Assembly: GCA_947446625.1 (NCBI GenBank)
Contig: CANFIE010000019.1
Location: forward strand, 1-21,037
Origin: Acetobacteraceae bacterium
GTDB taxonomy: Bacteria; Pseudomonadota; Alphaproteobacteria; Acetobacterales; Acetobacteraceae
Length of the DNA: 21,037 nucleotides
Reading direction: 5' to 3'
This document shows positions 1 through 8,810 of the stretch, piece after piece (position 1 is the first letter of the stretch; each line of letters opens with the position of its first letter). Under the pieces are notes generated by a model. That model did no database searches. It was not told the DNA's origin and saw nothing but the letters and a program-made list of their open reading frames with translations. The position numbers and the translations under genes are program-made.

Positions 1-1157
1 CCACCCCTGCCGCCAATGGCCGCCCCGGCGCGGGCGGTGGCCGCGGCCGCTTCGGCCCGGTCCCGGTCACCCTCGCCACCGCCACCCGGCAGGATATCCC
101 CATCCAGCTGGAAGCCCTCGGCACCGTCCAGGCCGTGGCCACCATCACCATCCGCGCCCAGGTCGATGGCCAACTCATCGAGGTCGCCTTCACCGAGGGC
201 CAGGAGGTCAAACGCGGCGACCTGCTCGCCCGCATCGACCCCCGCCCCTACCAGGCCGCCCTGGCCCAGGCCCAGGCCAAGCAGGCGCAGGATCAGGCCC
301 TGCTCAACAACGCCCGGCTCGACCTCTCGCGCTACCAGGAACTCGCCCGCAGCAACGGCACCAGCCGCCAGCAATTGGATACGCAACGCGCCCTTGTCGG
401 CCAGTACGAAGCCCTGCTGCAAGCCGACCAGGCCGCCATCGACGCCGCCCGCACCCAGCTGGAATTCACCACCATCCGCGCCCCGGTCGAAGGCCGCGTT
501 GGCCTGCGCCTGGTGGACCAGGGCAACCTCGTCCGCAGCGGAGACGCCAGCGGCATCGTCGTCCTCACCCAGCTCCGCCCCATCACCGTGGTCTTCACCC
601 TGCCGCAGCAACGGCTGGACGCGGTGCAGGCCGCCCTCGCCCAGGGCGAAGTGCCGGTGCAGGCGCTGGAGAATGACGGCAGCCCCCGCGCCACCGGCCG
701 CCTGCTGACGCTCGACAATCAGGTGGACCAGACCACCGGCACCATCAAGCTCAAGGCCATCTTCGAAAACGCCGACCAGCGCCTCTGGCCCGGCGCCTTC
801 GTCAACCTGCGCCTGCGCGTGGCCACGGTGCGCCAGGCCCTGACCATCCCCCTGGTCGCGGTACAGCGCGGGCCAGACGGCCCCTTCACCTTCGTCCTGC
901 AACCCGACAATTCCGTGCAGCAGCGCCCGCTCGGCCTTGGCATCGTCACCGCCAGCGAAGCCGCCATCCTGCGCGGGCTGGAAGCCGGTGACCGCGTGGT
1001 CACCTCCGGCGCGCTTCGCCTCACCAACGGCGCCCAGGTCATCCCCACCGAACGCCCCGCCACCCCCAACGCCGATACCCCGCCCGAGCCACCCCGCCGC
1101 CGCCGGCCAGATGGCGCCCCCGGTGGTGGCCCGCGCCGCCCGCAGCAGCAGCCGTGA
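1..1157 (+). CDS. mdtA: RND efflux periplasmic adaptor (MdtA-like), 5' truncated
   Basis: Membrane-fusion (HlyD/AcrA family) subunit that bridges an inner-membrane RND pump to an outer-membrane channel in the periplasm. The reading frame is open from base 3 with no stop, so the gene begins before the window; the GTG at 135 is internal. Visible in order: a Gly/Arg-rich linker, the first beta-barrel/lipoyl half with TVQAVATITIRAQVDGQ, a coiled-coil hairpin rich in Ala/Gln (about bases 245-460), the second lipoyl half (TTIRAPVEGRVGLRLVDQGN), then beta-barrel and membrane-proximal domains. The C-terminus is an unusual Pro/Arg/Gly-rich tail. At least 384 residues are present, close to full length. 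Its TGA overlaps the GTG start of the next permease, so the two are translationally coupled. The two-permease context points to MdtA rather than a generic AcrA; family certain, subfamily probable. Confidence 0.93.
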   Translation, partial: TPAANGRPGAGGGRGRFGPVPVTLATATRQDIPIQLEALGTVQAVATITIRAQVDGQLIEVAFTEGQEVKRGDLLARIDPRPYQAALAQAQAKQAQDQALLNNARLDLSRYQELARSNGTSRQQLDTQRALVGQYEALLQADQAAIDAARTQLEFTTIRAPVEGRVGLRLVDQGNLVRSGDASGIVVLTQLRPITVVFTLPQQRLDAVQAALAQGEVPVQALENDGSPRATGRLLTLDNQVDQTTGTIKLKAIFENADQRLWPGAFVNLRLRVATVRQALTIPLVAVQRGPDGPFTFVLQPDNSVQQRPLGLGIVTASEAAILRGLEAGDRVVTSGALRLTNGAQVIPTERPATPNADTPPEPPRRRRPDGAPGGGPRRPQQQP

Positions 1158-4100
1158 ACTTCTCCACGCCCTTCATCGCCCGCCCCATCGCCACCTTCCT
1201 GCTGGCGGTGGCGGTGCTGCTCACCGGCGTGTTCGGCTACCTCAAGCTGCCGGTCAGCGCCCTGCCGGAAGTCGATTTCCCCACCATCGAGGTCAGCACC
1301 CAGCTCCCCGGCGCCTCGCCCGAAACCGTCGCCGTCCTGGTCACCGCCAGCCTGGAACGCCAACTCGCCCAAATCGCCGGCCTGGCCGACATGATCAGCA
1401 CCTCCGGCCCCGGCGTCTCGCGCATCACCATGCAGTTCAACCTGGGCCGAGACATCGACGACGCCGCGCAGGACGTCCAGGCCGCGCTGAACGCCGCCCG
1501 TGGCACGCTGCCCGCCAACCTGCCCTACCCCCCCACCTACGCCAAGGTGAACCCGGCCGACCCGCCGATCATGACCCTGGCGCTGACCAGCGAAACCCTG
1601 CCCCTGCCACGCCTCAGCGACGCCGCCGACACGCTGCTAGCGCAGCGCCTCTCGCAAGTCTCCGGCGTGGGCCGCGTGACGGTGCAGGGCAATATGCGCC
1701 CCGCCGTGCGCCTGCGGGCAGACCCGCAGCGCCTGGCCAGCTACGGCCTCTCGCTGGAGGATGTCCGCACCACCATCGCCGGCGCCAACCTGGCCGGCCC
1801 CAAGGGCGGGCTGGACGGCCCACGCCAGGCCAGCTCGGTTTTGGCGAACGACCAACTGGTCACTCCCGCCGCCTTCGCCAACACCATCATCGCCTGGCGC
1901 AACGGCGCCCCGGTGCGCTTCGCCGATATCGGCGAGGCGGTCGAGGACCTGGAAAACACCCTCAACGCCGCCTGGTACAATGGCAGCCGTGCCGTCCTCA
2001 TCGACGTGCAACGCCAGCCCGGCGCCAATATCGTCGCCACGGTGGACCGCGTCCGCCTGCAACTCGCGCAACTCCAGGCCGCCGTCCCCGCCGGCGCCAC
2101 GCTGCATGTGGTGGCGGACCGCACCGAAACCATCCGCGCCAGCGTCGAGGAAGTACAGTTCACCCTGGTGCTCTCGGTGGTGCTGGTCGTCGCCGTCATC
2201 TGGCTCTTCCTGCGCACCGCCCGCGCCACCTTCGTCCCTGGCGTTGCCCTGCCGCTCTCCATCATCGGCACCTTCGGCGTCATGTCGCTCTGCGGCTTCT
2301 CCATGGACAATCTCTCGCTCATGGCCCTCACCATCGCCACCGGCTTCGTGGTGGATGATGCCATCGTCATGATCGAGAACATCGTCCGCCTCATCGAGGA
2401 GGGCGAGAAGCCGCTCGCCGCCGCCTACAAGGGCGCCCGGCAAATCGGCTTCACCGTCGTCTCGCTCACCATCTCGCTCATCGCCGTCTTCATCCCGCTG
2501 CTGTTCATGCCCGGCGTGGTTGGCCGGCTGTTCCGCGAATTCGCCCTCACCCTCACCATCGCCGTCATCGTCTCGCTGCTCGTCTCCCTCACCCTCACGC
2601 CCATGATGACCGGCCGCCTGATGCGCCCCGCCGCCGAGGAAAAGCCCGGCGCCTTCTCCCGCATGGCCGAGCGTGGCTTCGACGCGCTGCGCGACCTCTA
2701 CGCCGCCAGCCTGCGCTGGACCCTGCGGCACGAAGCCCTGATGCTCCTCCTCGCCAGCCTCACGGTCGCCGGCACCATCGCGCTCTACATCGTGGTGCCC
2801 AAGGGCTTCCTGCCGCTGCAGGATACCGGCCTCATCGCCATCACCATGGAAGCCCCGCAGGATGCCAGCTTCCGCCGCGTCGCCGAGTTGCAGCAGGAAG
2901 TCAGCCGCATCGTCCGCGCCGACCCCGCCGTGCTCGCCATCACCGCGGTGGCCGGCGCCGGCCCCATCAACCCGGCACAGAATACCGGCCGCCTGACCGC
3001 CGTGCTCAAACCCCGCGCCGAGCGCACCGAAACCGCCGCGCAAATCGCCGCCCGCATCGCCCCACAGCTGGAAGCCATTCCCGGCATCCTCGCGCATCTG
3101 CAACCGGTGCAGGATATCCAGATCGGCGCCCGCATCAGCGCCACCCAATTCCAGTACACCCTCATCGACAGCGACCCCGCCGAGCTCGCCCTCTGGTCCA
3201 CCCGCCTGCTCGCCCGCCTGCGCGAAGCCCCCGAACTGCGCGACCTTTCCACTGACCTGCGCGAAGGCGGCCTGCGCGTGACGGTGCAGGTGGACCGCGA
3301 CCGCGCCGCCCGCCTCGGCGTCACCATCCAGGCGGTGGATGATGTGCTGTACGACGCCTTCGGCCAGCGCCAGATCAGCACCATCTACGGCCAGTCCAAC
3401 CAGTACCGCGTGGTGCTGGAAGCCAATCCGGCCCTGCGCGAAGACCCCGCCCTCATCGGCCAGCTCCGCATTCCCGGCACCGGCGGCATCCAGGTGCCGC
3501 TTGGCGAAATCGCCGAAATCGGCCGCCGCAACGGCCCGCTCACCGTCAACCGGCAGGACCAATTCCCCGCCGTCACCCTGGGCTTCGATCTCGCCGAGGG
3601 CAGCTCACTCGGCCACGCCATCGCCGCCATCCAGCGCGCCGAGGCCGAGCTTGGCATGCCCGACGCCATCACCGGCCAGTTCAGCGGCGACGCCGCCGAG
3701 TTCAACCGCTCGCTCGCCGGCACGCCCTGGCTCATCGCCGCCGCCATCATCGTCATCTACCTGGTGCTGGGCATGCTGTATGAAAGCGTCATCCACCCCT
3801 TCACCATCCTCTCCACCCTGCCCTCGGCCGGCATTGGCGCGCTGCTCGCGCTCTGGGCCTGCGGGCTGGACCTCAGCGTGGTCGGCATCATCGGCATCGT
3901 GCTGCTCATGGGCATCGTGAAGAAGAACGCCATCATTATGATCGACTTCGCCCTGGAAGCGCAGCGCGACCACGGCCGCACCCCCGAGGAAGCCATCTAC
4001 GAAGCCTCCGTCCTCCGCTTCCGCCCCATCATGATGACCACCATGGCCGCGCTGCTCGGCGCCGTGCCGCTGGTGATCGGCCACGGCCCGGGCAGCGAAT

Positions 4101-4246
4101 TGCGCCTGCCGCTCGGCGTCTCGGTCATTGGCGGGCTGCTGCTGTCGCAGGTCATCACCCTCTACACCACGCCTGCCATCTTCCTGGCCATGGAACGCCT
4201 GCGCAGCGCCATCACCGGCCCGCCCGTCGCGGAACCCGCCGAATGA
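1154..4246 (+). CDS. mdtB: RND multidrug efflux permease, MdtB-like
   Basis: Proton-driven inner-membrane pump subunit of 1030 residues, the normal size for the HAE1 RND family. The N-terminus (FIARPIATFLLAVAVLL) is the first membrane helix; the porter domain follows with the family signature VDFPTIEVSTQLPGASPE. The proton-relay pair is Asp401-Asp402 in GFVVDDAIVMIEN (TM4), and the partner Lys923-Lys924 lies in GIVKKNAIIMIDF (TM10). The repeat architecture (two sets of six helices with two large periplasmic loops) is complete. It resembles E. coli MdtB in segments such as VNPADPPIMTLALTS. GTG start in a 4-nt GTGA overlap with the adaptor. In the known MdtABC system MdtB and MdtC form a mixed trimer; that this pair does the same is inference. 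Substrate not predictable. Confidence 0.95.
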   Translation: MNFSTPFIARPIATFLLAVAVLLTGVFGYLKLPVSALPEVDFPTIEVSTQLPGASPETVAVLVTASLERQLAQIAGLADMISTSGPGVSRITMQFNLGRDIDDAAQDVQAALNAARGTLPANLPYPPTYAKVNPADPPIMTLALTSETLPLPRLSDAADTLLAQRLSQVSGVGRVTVQGNMRPAVRLRADPQRLASYGLSLEDVRTTIAGANLAGPKGGLDGPRQASSVLANDQLVTPAAFANTIIAWRNGAPVRFADIGEAVEDLENTLNAAWYNGSRAVLIDVQRQPGANIVATVDRVRLQLAQLQAAVPAGATLHVVADRTETIRASVEEVQFTLVLSVVLVVAVIWLFLRTARATFVPGVALPLSIIGTFGVMSLCGFSMDNLSLMALTIATGFVVDDAIVMIENIVRLIEEGEKPLAAAYKGARQIGFTVVSLTISLIAVFIPLLFMPGVVGRLFREFALTLTIAVIVSLLVSLTLTPMMTGRLMRPAAEEKPGAFSRMAERGFDALRDLYAASLRWTLRHEALMLLLASLTVAGTIALYIVVPKGFLPLQDTGLIAITMEAPQDASFRRVAELQQEVSRIVRADPAVLAITAVAGAGPINPAQNTGRLTAVLKPRAERTETAAQIAARIAPQLEAIPGILAHLQPVQDIQIGARISATQFQYTLIDSDPAELALWSTRLLARLREAPELRDLSTDLREGGLRVTVQVDRDRAARLGVTIQAVDDVLYDAFGQRQISTIYGQSNQYRVVLEANPALREDPALIGQLRIPGTGGIQVPLGEIAEIGRRNGPLTVNRQDQFPAVTLGFDLAEGSSLGHAIAAIQRAEAELGMPDAITGQFSGDAAEFNRSLAGTPWLIAAAIIVIYLVLGMLYESVIHPFTILSTLPSAGIGALLALWACGLDLSVVGIIGIVLLMGIVKKNAIIMIDFALEAQRDHGRTPEEAIYEASVLRFRPIMMTTMAALLGAVPLVIGHGPGSELRLPLGVSVIGGLLLSQVITLYTTPAIFLAMERLRSAITGPPVAEPAE

Positions 4247-4374
4247 CCCGCGCCGCGCGAACGCGAAGGCTGTTCCAAGCTGACTCAGGCAGCCTGCCAG
4301 GGCTGAGGCGCCGAATGGCGCCCGCCGGCAGTCCGGCGCAAGCCAAGGGCGCGCACGCGCCCGCCGGCGCCTGA
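4243..4374 (+). CDS. possible 43-residue ORF coupled between the two RND permeases
   Basis: An ATG at 4243 overlaps the TGA of the upstream permease (ATGA) and opens a frame of 43 codons ending in TGA at 4372-4374, nine nucleotides before the next permease ATG. The predicted peptide is Arg/Ala/Pro-rich and basic, with no membrane segment or recognisable domain. For coding: the exact 4-nt overlap and a stop codon that abuts the Shine-Dalgarno of the next gene, as in a coupling leader. Against: nine of 42 sense codons after the start end in A or T and several are CGA or AGG, unlike the neighbouring genes, and the same DNA carries several hairpins and a 12-bp direct repeat. It could equally be an untranslated spacer. 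Confidence 0.28.
   Translation: MTRAARTRRLFQADSGSLPGLRRRMAPAGSPAQAKGAHAPAGA
4318..4368. repeat. 12-bp direct repeat flanking a GC hairpin in the permease spacer
   Basis: GCGCCCGCCGGC occurs at 4318-4329 and again at 4357-4368. Between them and overlapping the second copy is a perfect inverted repeat GGGCGCG/CGCGCCC (4347-4362). A further stem, CAGCC/GGCTG with a 6-nt loop, lies upstream at 4290-4305. RNA structure here could alter relative expression of the two permeases; this is inference. Confidence 0.5.
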
Positions 4375-4376
4375 GG
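4373..4376 (+). promoter_or_regulatory. Shine-Dalgarno (GAGG) of the second RND permease
   Basis: GAGG lies seven nucleotides before the ATG at 4384 and overlaps the TGA ending the small upstream frame. An in-frame stop at 4372 rules out a longer N-terminus for the permease, so this site fixes the start. Confidence 0.65.
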
Positions 4377-4383
4377 CCAAAAA

Positions 4384-7300
4384 ATGCCCTCCATCTCCGC
4401 CCCCTTCATCCGCCGCCCCATCGCCACCGCGCTGCTGGCCGTGGGCCTGGCGCTGGCCGGGCTGGTGGCTTTCAACGCCCTGCCCGTCGCCCCCCTGCCG
4501 CGGGTCGATCTCCCCACCATCGTCATCAACGCCAGCCAGCCGGGGGCAGACCCCGCCGTCATGGCCGCCAGCGTCGCCGCGCCGCTGGAACGCCGGCTCG
4601 GCGCCATCGCCGGCGTCTCGGAACTCACCTCCACCTCCACCCTCGGCAGCGCCAGCATCGTGGTGCAGTTCGACCTGTCCCGCCGCGTGCAGGACGCGGC
4701 GAAGGACGTCATGGCCGCCATCAACGCCGCCACGACCGACCTGCCCGCCGGCCTGCCCAACCCGCCCAGCTTCCGCAAGGCCAACCCGGCCGACGCGCCC
4801 ATCCTGCTGCTCGCCATCACCTCAGACAGCATCAGCCCCGGCCAGGTGTATGACGCGGTGGACAGCATCATCGCCCCCCGCATCGCGCAAATCGAAGGCG
4901 TCGCCCAGGTCAGCGTCACCGGCGGTGAACAACCCGCCGTGCGCGTGGCGGTGGACCCCGCCGCCGCCACCGCCGCCGGCGTGGCGCTGGAGGATATTCG
5001 CACCGCCATCGCCCGCGCCAACGTCACCCAACCCGTCGGCCTGCTGGACGGCACCACCCAATCCGCCGCCATTGAGGTGAATGACCGCCTGACCACCGCC
5101 GAGGAATATGCCGCCGTGGTGGTCAAGGCCGCGGGCGGCGCCGTGGTCCGGGTCGGCGCCGTCGCCCGCGTCACCCAGGGGGTGCGAGACCGCCGGCAGG
5201 CCGGCACCTTCAACGGCCGCCCCGCCATCACCCTGGTGGTGTTCAAGCAGCCAGACGCCAACGTCATCGAGGTGGTGGACAGCATCCAGCGCATGATGCC
5301 CACGCTGCAACGCTGGCTGCCCGCCGGCATCACCGTCACCACGCTGAGAGACCGCTCCGAGACCATCCGCGCCAGCGTGGCCGAGGTGGAATACACCCTC
5401 ATCATCACCATCGTGCTGGTCATTGCCGTGGTGGCGCTGTTCCTGCGCCAGCGCGCCGCCATCTTCGCCGCCGGCATCTCGGTGCCGCTATCGCTGCTCG
5501 GCACGCTGGCCATCATGTGGCTGGCCGGCTTCTCGCTCAACAACCTCACCCTCATGGCGCTCACCATCTCGGTCGGCTTCGTGGTGGATGACGCCATCGT
5601 CATGATCGAGAACATGACCCGCCTGCGCGAACGCGGCATGCCGCCCATGCAGGCGGCGCTGGAAGGCGCGCGGCAAATCGGCTTCACCGTGCTCTCCATC
5701 ACCGTCTCGCTCATCGCGGTGTTCATCCCGCTGCTGTTCATGCCCGGCATCGTCGGCCGCATGTTCCGCGAATTCAGCGTCACCCTCGCCATCGCCGTGG
5801 CGCTCTCCGGCCTCATCTCCCTCACCATCACCCCGGCCGCCGCCGCCCACCTGGCCCGCGCCCGCCAGGCCGCCCCCGGCTGGTTCGGCCGCAACTTTGA
5901 AGCCGGGATGGACCGCCTCATCGCCGGCTACATGGCCAGCCTCGGCCTGTTGCTGCGCTTCCGCCGCAGCGTGGTCTGCTTCACCATCGGCCTCATCGGC
6001 CTCACCGTCTGGCTCTACATCATCATCCCGAAGGATTTCTTCCCGGCGCAGGATACCGGGCTGATGTTCGGCTCCATCCAGGCCGCACCCGACACTTCCT
6101 TCCAGCGCATGCAGGAATTGCAGGACCAGGTGGTGGCGATATTGCTGGCCGACCCTGCCATCGCCGCGCTCGGCACCAATATCGGCGGCGGCGGCGGCTC
6201 CTCGGTTTCCACCGGCCGCATGTTCATCTCGCTGAAGCCACAGGCCGAACGCCCCGGCGTCACGCCTGATACCGTGGTCAACCGCCTGCGCCAGCCGCTC
6301 GCCCGCATCGCCGGCGCCCAGGTGTTCCTGCGCCCCATTTCGGATGTCATCATCGGCGGCCGCCCCGGCAATGCCAGCTACCAATACGTGCTGCTCACGC
6401 CAGACCTCGAAGAACTGCAAACCTGGTCGGAAGCCCTGCTGCGCAAATTCCGCACCATGCCCGAACTCGCCGACGTCTCCTCCAACCAGGAACGCGCCGG
6501 CCTGGTCTCCCGCCTGGTGGTGGACCGCGACAAGGCCGCCCGCCTCGGCGTCTCCTTCCAGGCCATCAACAGCGCGCTGAACAACGCCTTCTCGCAGCGC
6601 CAGGTCAGCGTCATCTACCGCAGCCGCAACCAGTACCGCGTGGTGCTGGAAATCGAGCCCGGGCTGACCCAGGACCCCACCCAGCTGGAAAGCCTCCACG
6701 TCCCCGGCGCCAATGGCACCCTGCTGCCGCTCGGCAGCCTGGTGCGGCTGGAACGTTCAACCGCCCCGCTCTCCATCACCCACCAGGGCCAGTTCCCCGC
6801 CGCCACCCTCACCTTCAACCTGCCCGAAGGCGTCACCCTCGGTCAGGCCTCGGCCGCCATTGAACGCGCCCAGCTGGAAATCGGCATGCCCGCCACGGTG
6901 CGCGGCGAATTCGCCGGCAATGCCCGCGCCTTCCAGCGCCAGCAAACCGGGCAGAACCTGCTCATCCTGGCCGCCGTGCTCAGCATCTACATCGTGCTGG
7001 GCATGCTGTATGAAAGCCTGCTGCACCCCATCACCATCATCTCCACCCTGCCCACCGCCGGCATCGGCGCGCTGCTGGCGCTCATGGTCACCGGCACGCC
7101 CTTCACCATCATCGCCTTCATCGGCGTCATCCTGCTCATGGGCATCGTGAAGAAAAACGCCATCATGCTGGTGGACTTCGCCCTGGAGCATGAGCGCGAG
7201 CACGGCAAATCCGCCGAGGAAGCCATCCTCGCCGCCTGCCGCGAACGCTTCCGCCCCATCCTGATGACCACCCTGGCCGCCCTGTTCGGCGCCATTCCGC

Positions 7301-7479
7301 TCGCCATCGGCTCCGGCCCGGGGGCGGAACTGCGCCAGCCCCTCGGCATCGCCATCATCGGCGGGCTGGCGCTGTCCCAGCTCCTCACCCTCTACACCAC
7401 CCCGGCGGTCTATCTGGCGCTGGAAAAGCTGGTTCGCGGCGGTCGCGGCCGGGTGGGCCAGCCCGCCCCGGCGGCATAA
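4384..7479 (+). CDS. mdtC: RND multidrug efflux permease, MdtC-like
   Basis: Second RND pump subunit, 1031 residues, paralogous to the preceding permease along its whole length. First helix near residues 12-30 (ATALLAVGLALAGLVAF), then LPRVDLPTIVINASQPGADP. The TM4 acidic pair is Asp402-Asp403 (GFVVDDAIVMIENM) and the TM10 lysines are 923-924 (GIVKKNAIMLVDF), so the proton relay is intact. Segments such as SELTSTSTLGS and KANPADAPILLLAITSD resemble E. coli MdtC, supporting an MdtB/MdtC heteromeric pump. Unlike the adaptor-permease junction it is not directly overlapped with the previous gene but separated by 137 nt. The next gene belongs to arginine synthesis, so any TolC-like channel must be upstream or elsewhere. 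Confidence 0.95.
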   Translation: MPSISAPFIRRPIATALLAVGLALAGLVAFNALPVAPLPRVDLPTIVINASQPGADPAVMAASVAAPLERRLGAIAGVSELTSTSTLGSASIVVQFDLSRRVQDAAKDVMAAINAATTDLPAGLPNPPSFRKANPADAPILLLAITSDSISPGQVYDAVDSIIAPRIAQIEGVAQVSVTGGEQPAVRVAVDPAAATAAGVALEDIRTAIARANVTQPVGLLDGTTQSAAIEVNDRLTTAEEYAAVVVKAAGGAVVRVGAVARVTQGVRDRRQAGTFNGRPAITLVVFKQPDANVIEVVDSIQRMMPTLQRWLPAGITVTTLRDRSETIRASVAEVEYTLIITIVLVIAVVALFLRQRAAIFAAGISVPLSLLGTLAIMWLAGFSLNNLTLMALTISVGFVVDDAIVMIENMTRLRERGMPPMQAALEGARQIGFTVLSITVSLIAVFIPLLFMPGIVGRMFREFSVTLAIAVALSGLISLTITPAAAAHLARARQAAPGWFGRNFEAGMDRLIAGYMASLGLLLRFRRSVVCFTIGLIGLTVWLYIIIPKDFFPAQDTGLMFGSIQAAPDTSFQRMQELQDQVVAILLADPAIAALGTNIGGGGGSSVSTGRMFISLKPQAERPGVTPDTVVNRLRQPLARIAGAQVFLRPISDVIIGGRPGNASYQYVLLTPDLEELQTWSEALLRKFRTMPELADVSSNQERAGLVSRLVVDRDKAARLGVSFQAINSALNNAFSQRQVSVIYRSRNQYRVVLEIEPGLTQDPTQLESLHVPGANGTLLPLGSLVRLERSTAPLSITHQGQFPAATLTFNLPEGVTLGQASAAIERAQLEIGMPATVRGEFAGNARAFQRQQTGQNLLILAAVLSIYIVLGMLYESLLHPITIISTLPTAGIGALLALMVTGTPFTIIAFIGVILLMGIVKKNAIMLVDFALEHEREHGKSAEEAILAACRERFRPILMTTLAALFGAIPLAIGSGPGAELRQPLGIAIIGGLALSQLLTLYTTPAVYLALEKLVRGGRGRVGQPAPAA

Positions 7480-7610
7480 TCCGCCCCAATATCCCCCCTG
7501 CACGAAACCGACATTTGACGCCGGCCCCGGTTTTCGGCCAAATCCCGCACTTCCCTCGGAAGCGCCCGGATCAGCCCGCAGGCGCGGGGGAAGGACTGGA
7601 GCGCAAACCC
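7480..7610. other. RND operon / argD spacer with weak promoter-like and hairpin motifs
   Basis: 131 nt without a gene. It contains TTGACG (7515-7520) followed 17 nt later by CCAAAT, a poor -10 match, so a promoter is only possible. Two short perfect stems are visible, CTTCC/GGAAG (7550-7562) and CCCGC/GCGGG (7575-7588). GGAG at 7598-7601 is the ribosome site for argD. No clear terminator with a T-run follows the RND operon. Confidence 0.35.
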
Positions 7611-8810
7611 GTGATCCCCGCCCTGATGCCGACCTACAACCGTGCCGACCTCGCTTTTGAGCGGGGTGAAGGCGCATGGCTGTGGACGAATGATGGGCGA
7701 CGCTTCCTCGACTTCGGGGCCGGCATCGCCACCTCCAGCCTGGGCCACGGCCACCCGCATCTCACCCAGGCCATTGCCGAACAGGCGGCCAAGGTGATGC
7801 ACGTCTCCAACCTGTACCGCATCCCCCAGGCTGAAAAGCTGGCGGCGCGGCTGGTGGAAACATCCTTCGCCGACAGCGTCTTTTTCTGCAACTCGGGCGC
7901 CGAGGCGAACGAGGGCATGATCAAGGCCGTCCGCAAGTACCACGCCGAACAGGGCGCGCCGGAACGCTTCGTCACCATCTGCTTCGAGGGCGCCTTCCAC
8001 GGCCGCACCCTGGCGACGCTGGCCGCCACCGGGAATGAGAAGTACCTGGCCGGCTTCGGCCCGCCGATGCAGGGCTTCCGCCACGTGCCCTTCGGCAACA
8101 TGAACGCCCTGCGTGATGCCATCGACGGCAGCACCGCCGCCGTCATGATCGAGCCGGTCCAGGGTGAAGGCGGCGTCCGCCCCGCCACGCTCGACTTCCT
8201 GCGCCAGATCCGCGCCGCCTGCGACGAATTCGGCGTGCTGCTCGCCATGGACGAAGTGCAGACCGGCATGGGCCGCTCCGGCAAGCTCTGGGCGCATCAA
8301 TGGGCCGGCATCGAGCCGGATGTGATGTCCTCGGCCAAGGGCATTGGCGGCGGCTTCCCGCTGGGCGCCATCCTGGCCAAGGAAAAGGTGGCCAAGTACC
8401 TCAAGGCCGGCACCCATGGCAGCACCTATGGCGGCAATCCGCTGGCCTGCGCCGCCGGCAATGCGGTGCTGGATGTCATCCTGGCCCCGGGCTTCCTCGC
8501 CCAGGTGGAACAGGTGGCAGCCCATCTCCGCGCCGGGTTTGAAGCCCTGGCCAAGCGCCACCCCACCGTCATTGAAGGCGTGCAGGGCCTCGGCCTGCTG
8601 CTCGGCCTGAAGCTGCGGCCGGAAGTCTCCAACGGAGACATGCAGACCGCGGCGGTGAATGAAGGCCTGCTGACGGTGGCCGCCGGCATGAACGTGCTGC
8701 GCGTCGCCCCGCCGCTCATCATCACCCCGGCTGAAGCCGATGAGGCCGTGCGCCTGCTCGACCTCGCCTGCACCAAGCTTACGCCCAGCGTCGCGGCTGC
8801 TGCGCAATGA
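7611..8810 (+). CDS. argD: acetylornithine aminotransferase
   Basis: PLP-dependent class III aminotransferase converting N-acetylglutamate semialdehyde to N-acetylornithine in arginine synthesis (it may also serve lysine synthesis); cytosolic. With a GTG start at 7611 the protein is 399 residues, normal for ArgD, and starts VIPALMPTYNRADLAFERG, a typical ArgD N-terminus. GGAG lies nine nucleotides upstream; the longer frame from TTG at 7515 adds 32 residues with no family character. Motifs: NSGAEAN 94-100, FHGRTL 129-134, DEVQTGMGRSG 214-224 with Asp214 stacking on the cofactor, SAKGIGGG with Lys243 as the PLP lysine, and STYGGNPLAC 271-280. Its TGA overlaps the ATG of argF. 4-Aminobutyrate transaminases are close relatives, but the argF linkage settles the role. 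Confidence 0.95.
   Translation: MIPALMPTYNRADLAFERGEGAWLWTNDGRRFLDFGAGIATSSLGHGHPHLTQAIAEQAAKVMHVSNLYRIPQAEKLAARLVETSFADSVFFCNSGAEANEGMIKAVRKYHAEQGAPERFVTICFEGAFHGRTLATLAATGNEKYLAGFGPPMQGFRHVPFGNMNALRDAIDGSTAAVMIEPVQGEGGVRPATLDFLRQIRAACDEFGVLLAMDEVQTGMGRSGKLWAHQWAGIEPDVMSSAKGIGGGFPLGAILAKEKVAKYLKAGTHGSTYGGNPLACAAGNAVLDVILAPGFLAQVEQVAAHLRAGFEALAKRHPTVIEGVQGLGLLLGLKLRPEVSNGDMQTAAVNEGLLTVAAGMNVLRVAPPLIITPAEADEAVRLLDLACTKLTPSVAAAAQ

Noticed and set aside
1637..3562. 641-codon open frame on the minus strand opposite the first RND permease
   Set aside because: Antisense shadow of a well-supported gene; GC-rich codon bias keeps the complementary frame free of stops. Composition is Gly/Ala/Asp/His-rich with no domain. 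The 403- and 569-codon minus frames opposite the second permease are the same.
7515..7610. N-terminal extension of argD from TTG 7515
   Set aside because: The added residues have no ArgD similarity, and a GGAG site precedes the GTG at 7611, which gives the usual N-terminus and length.
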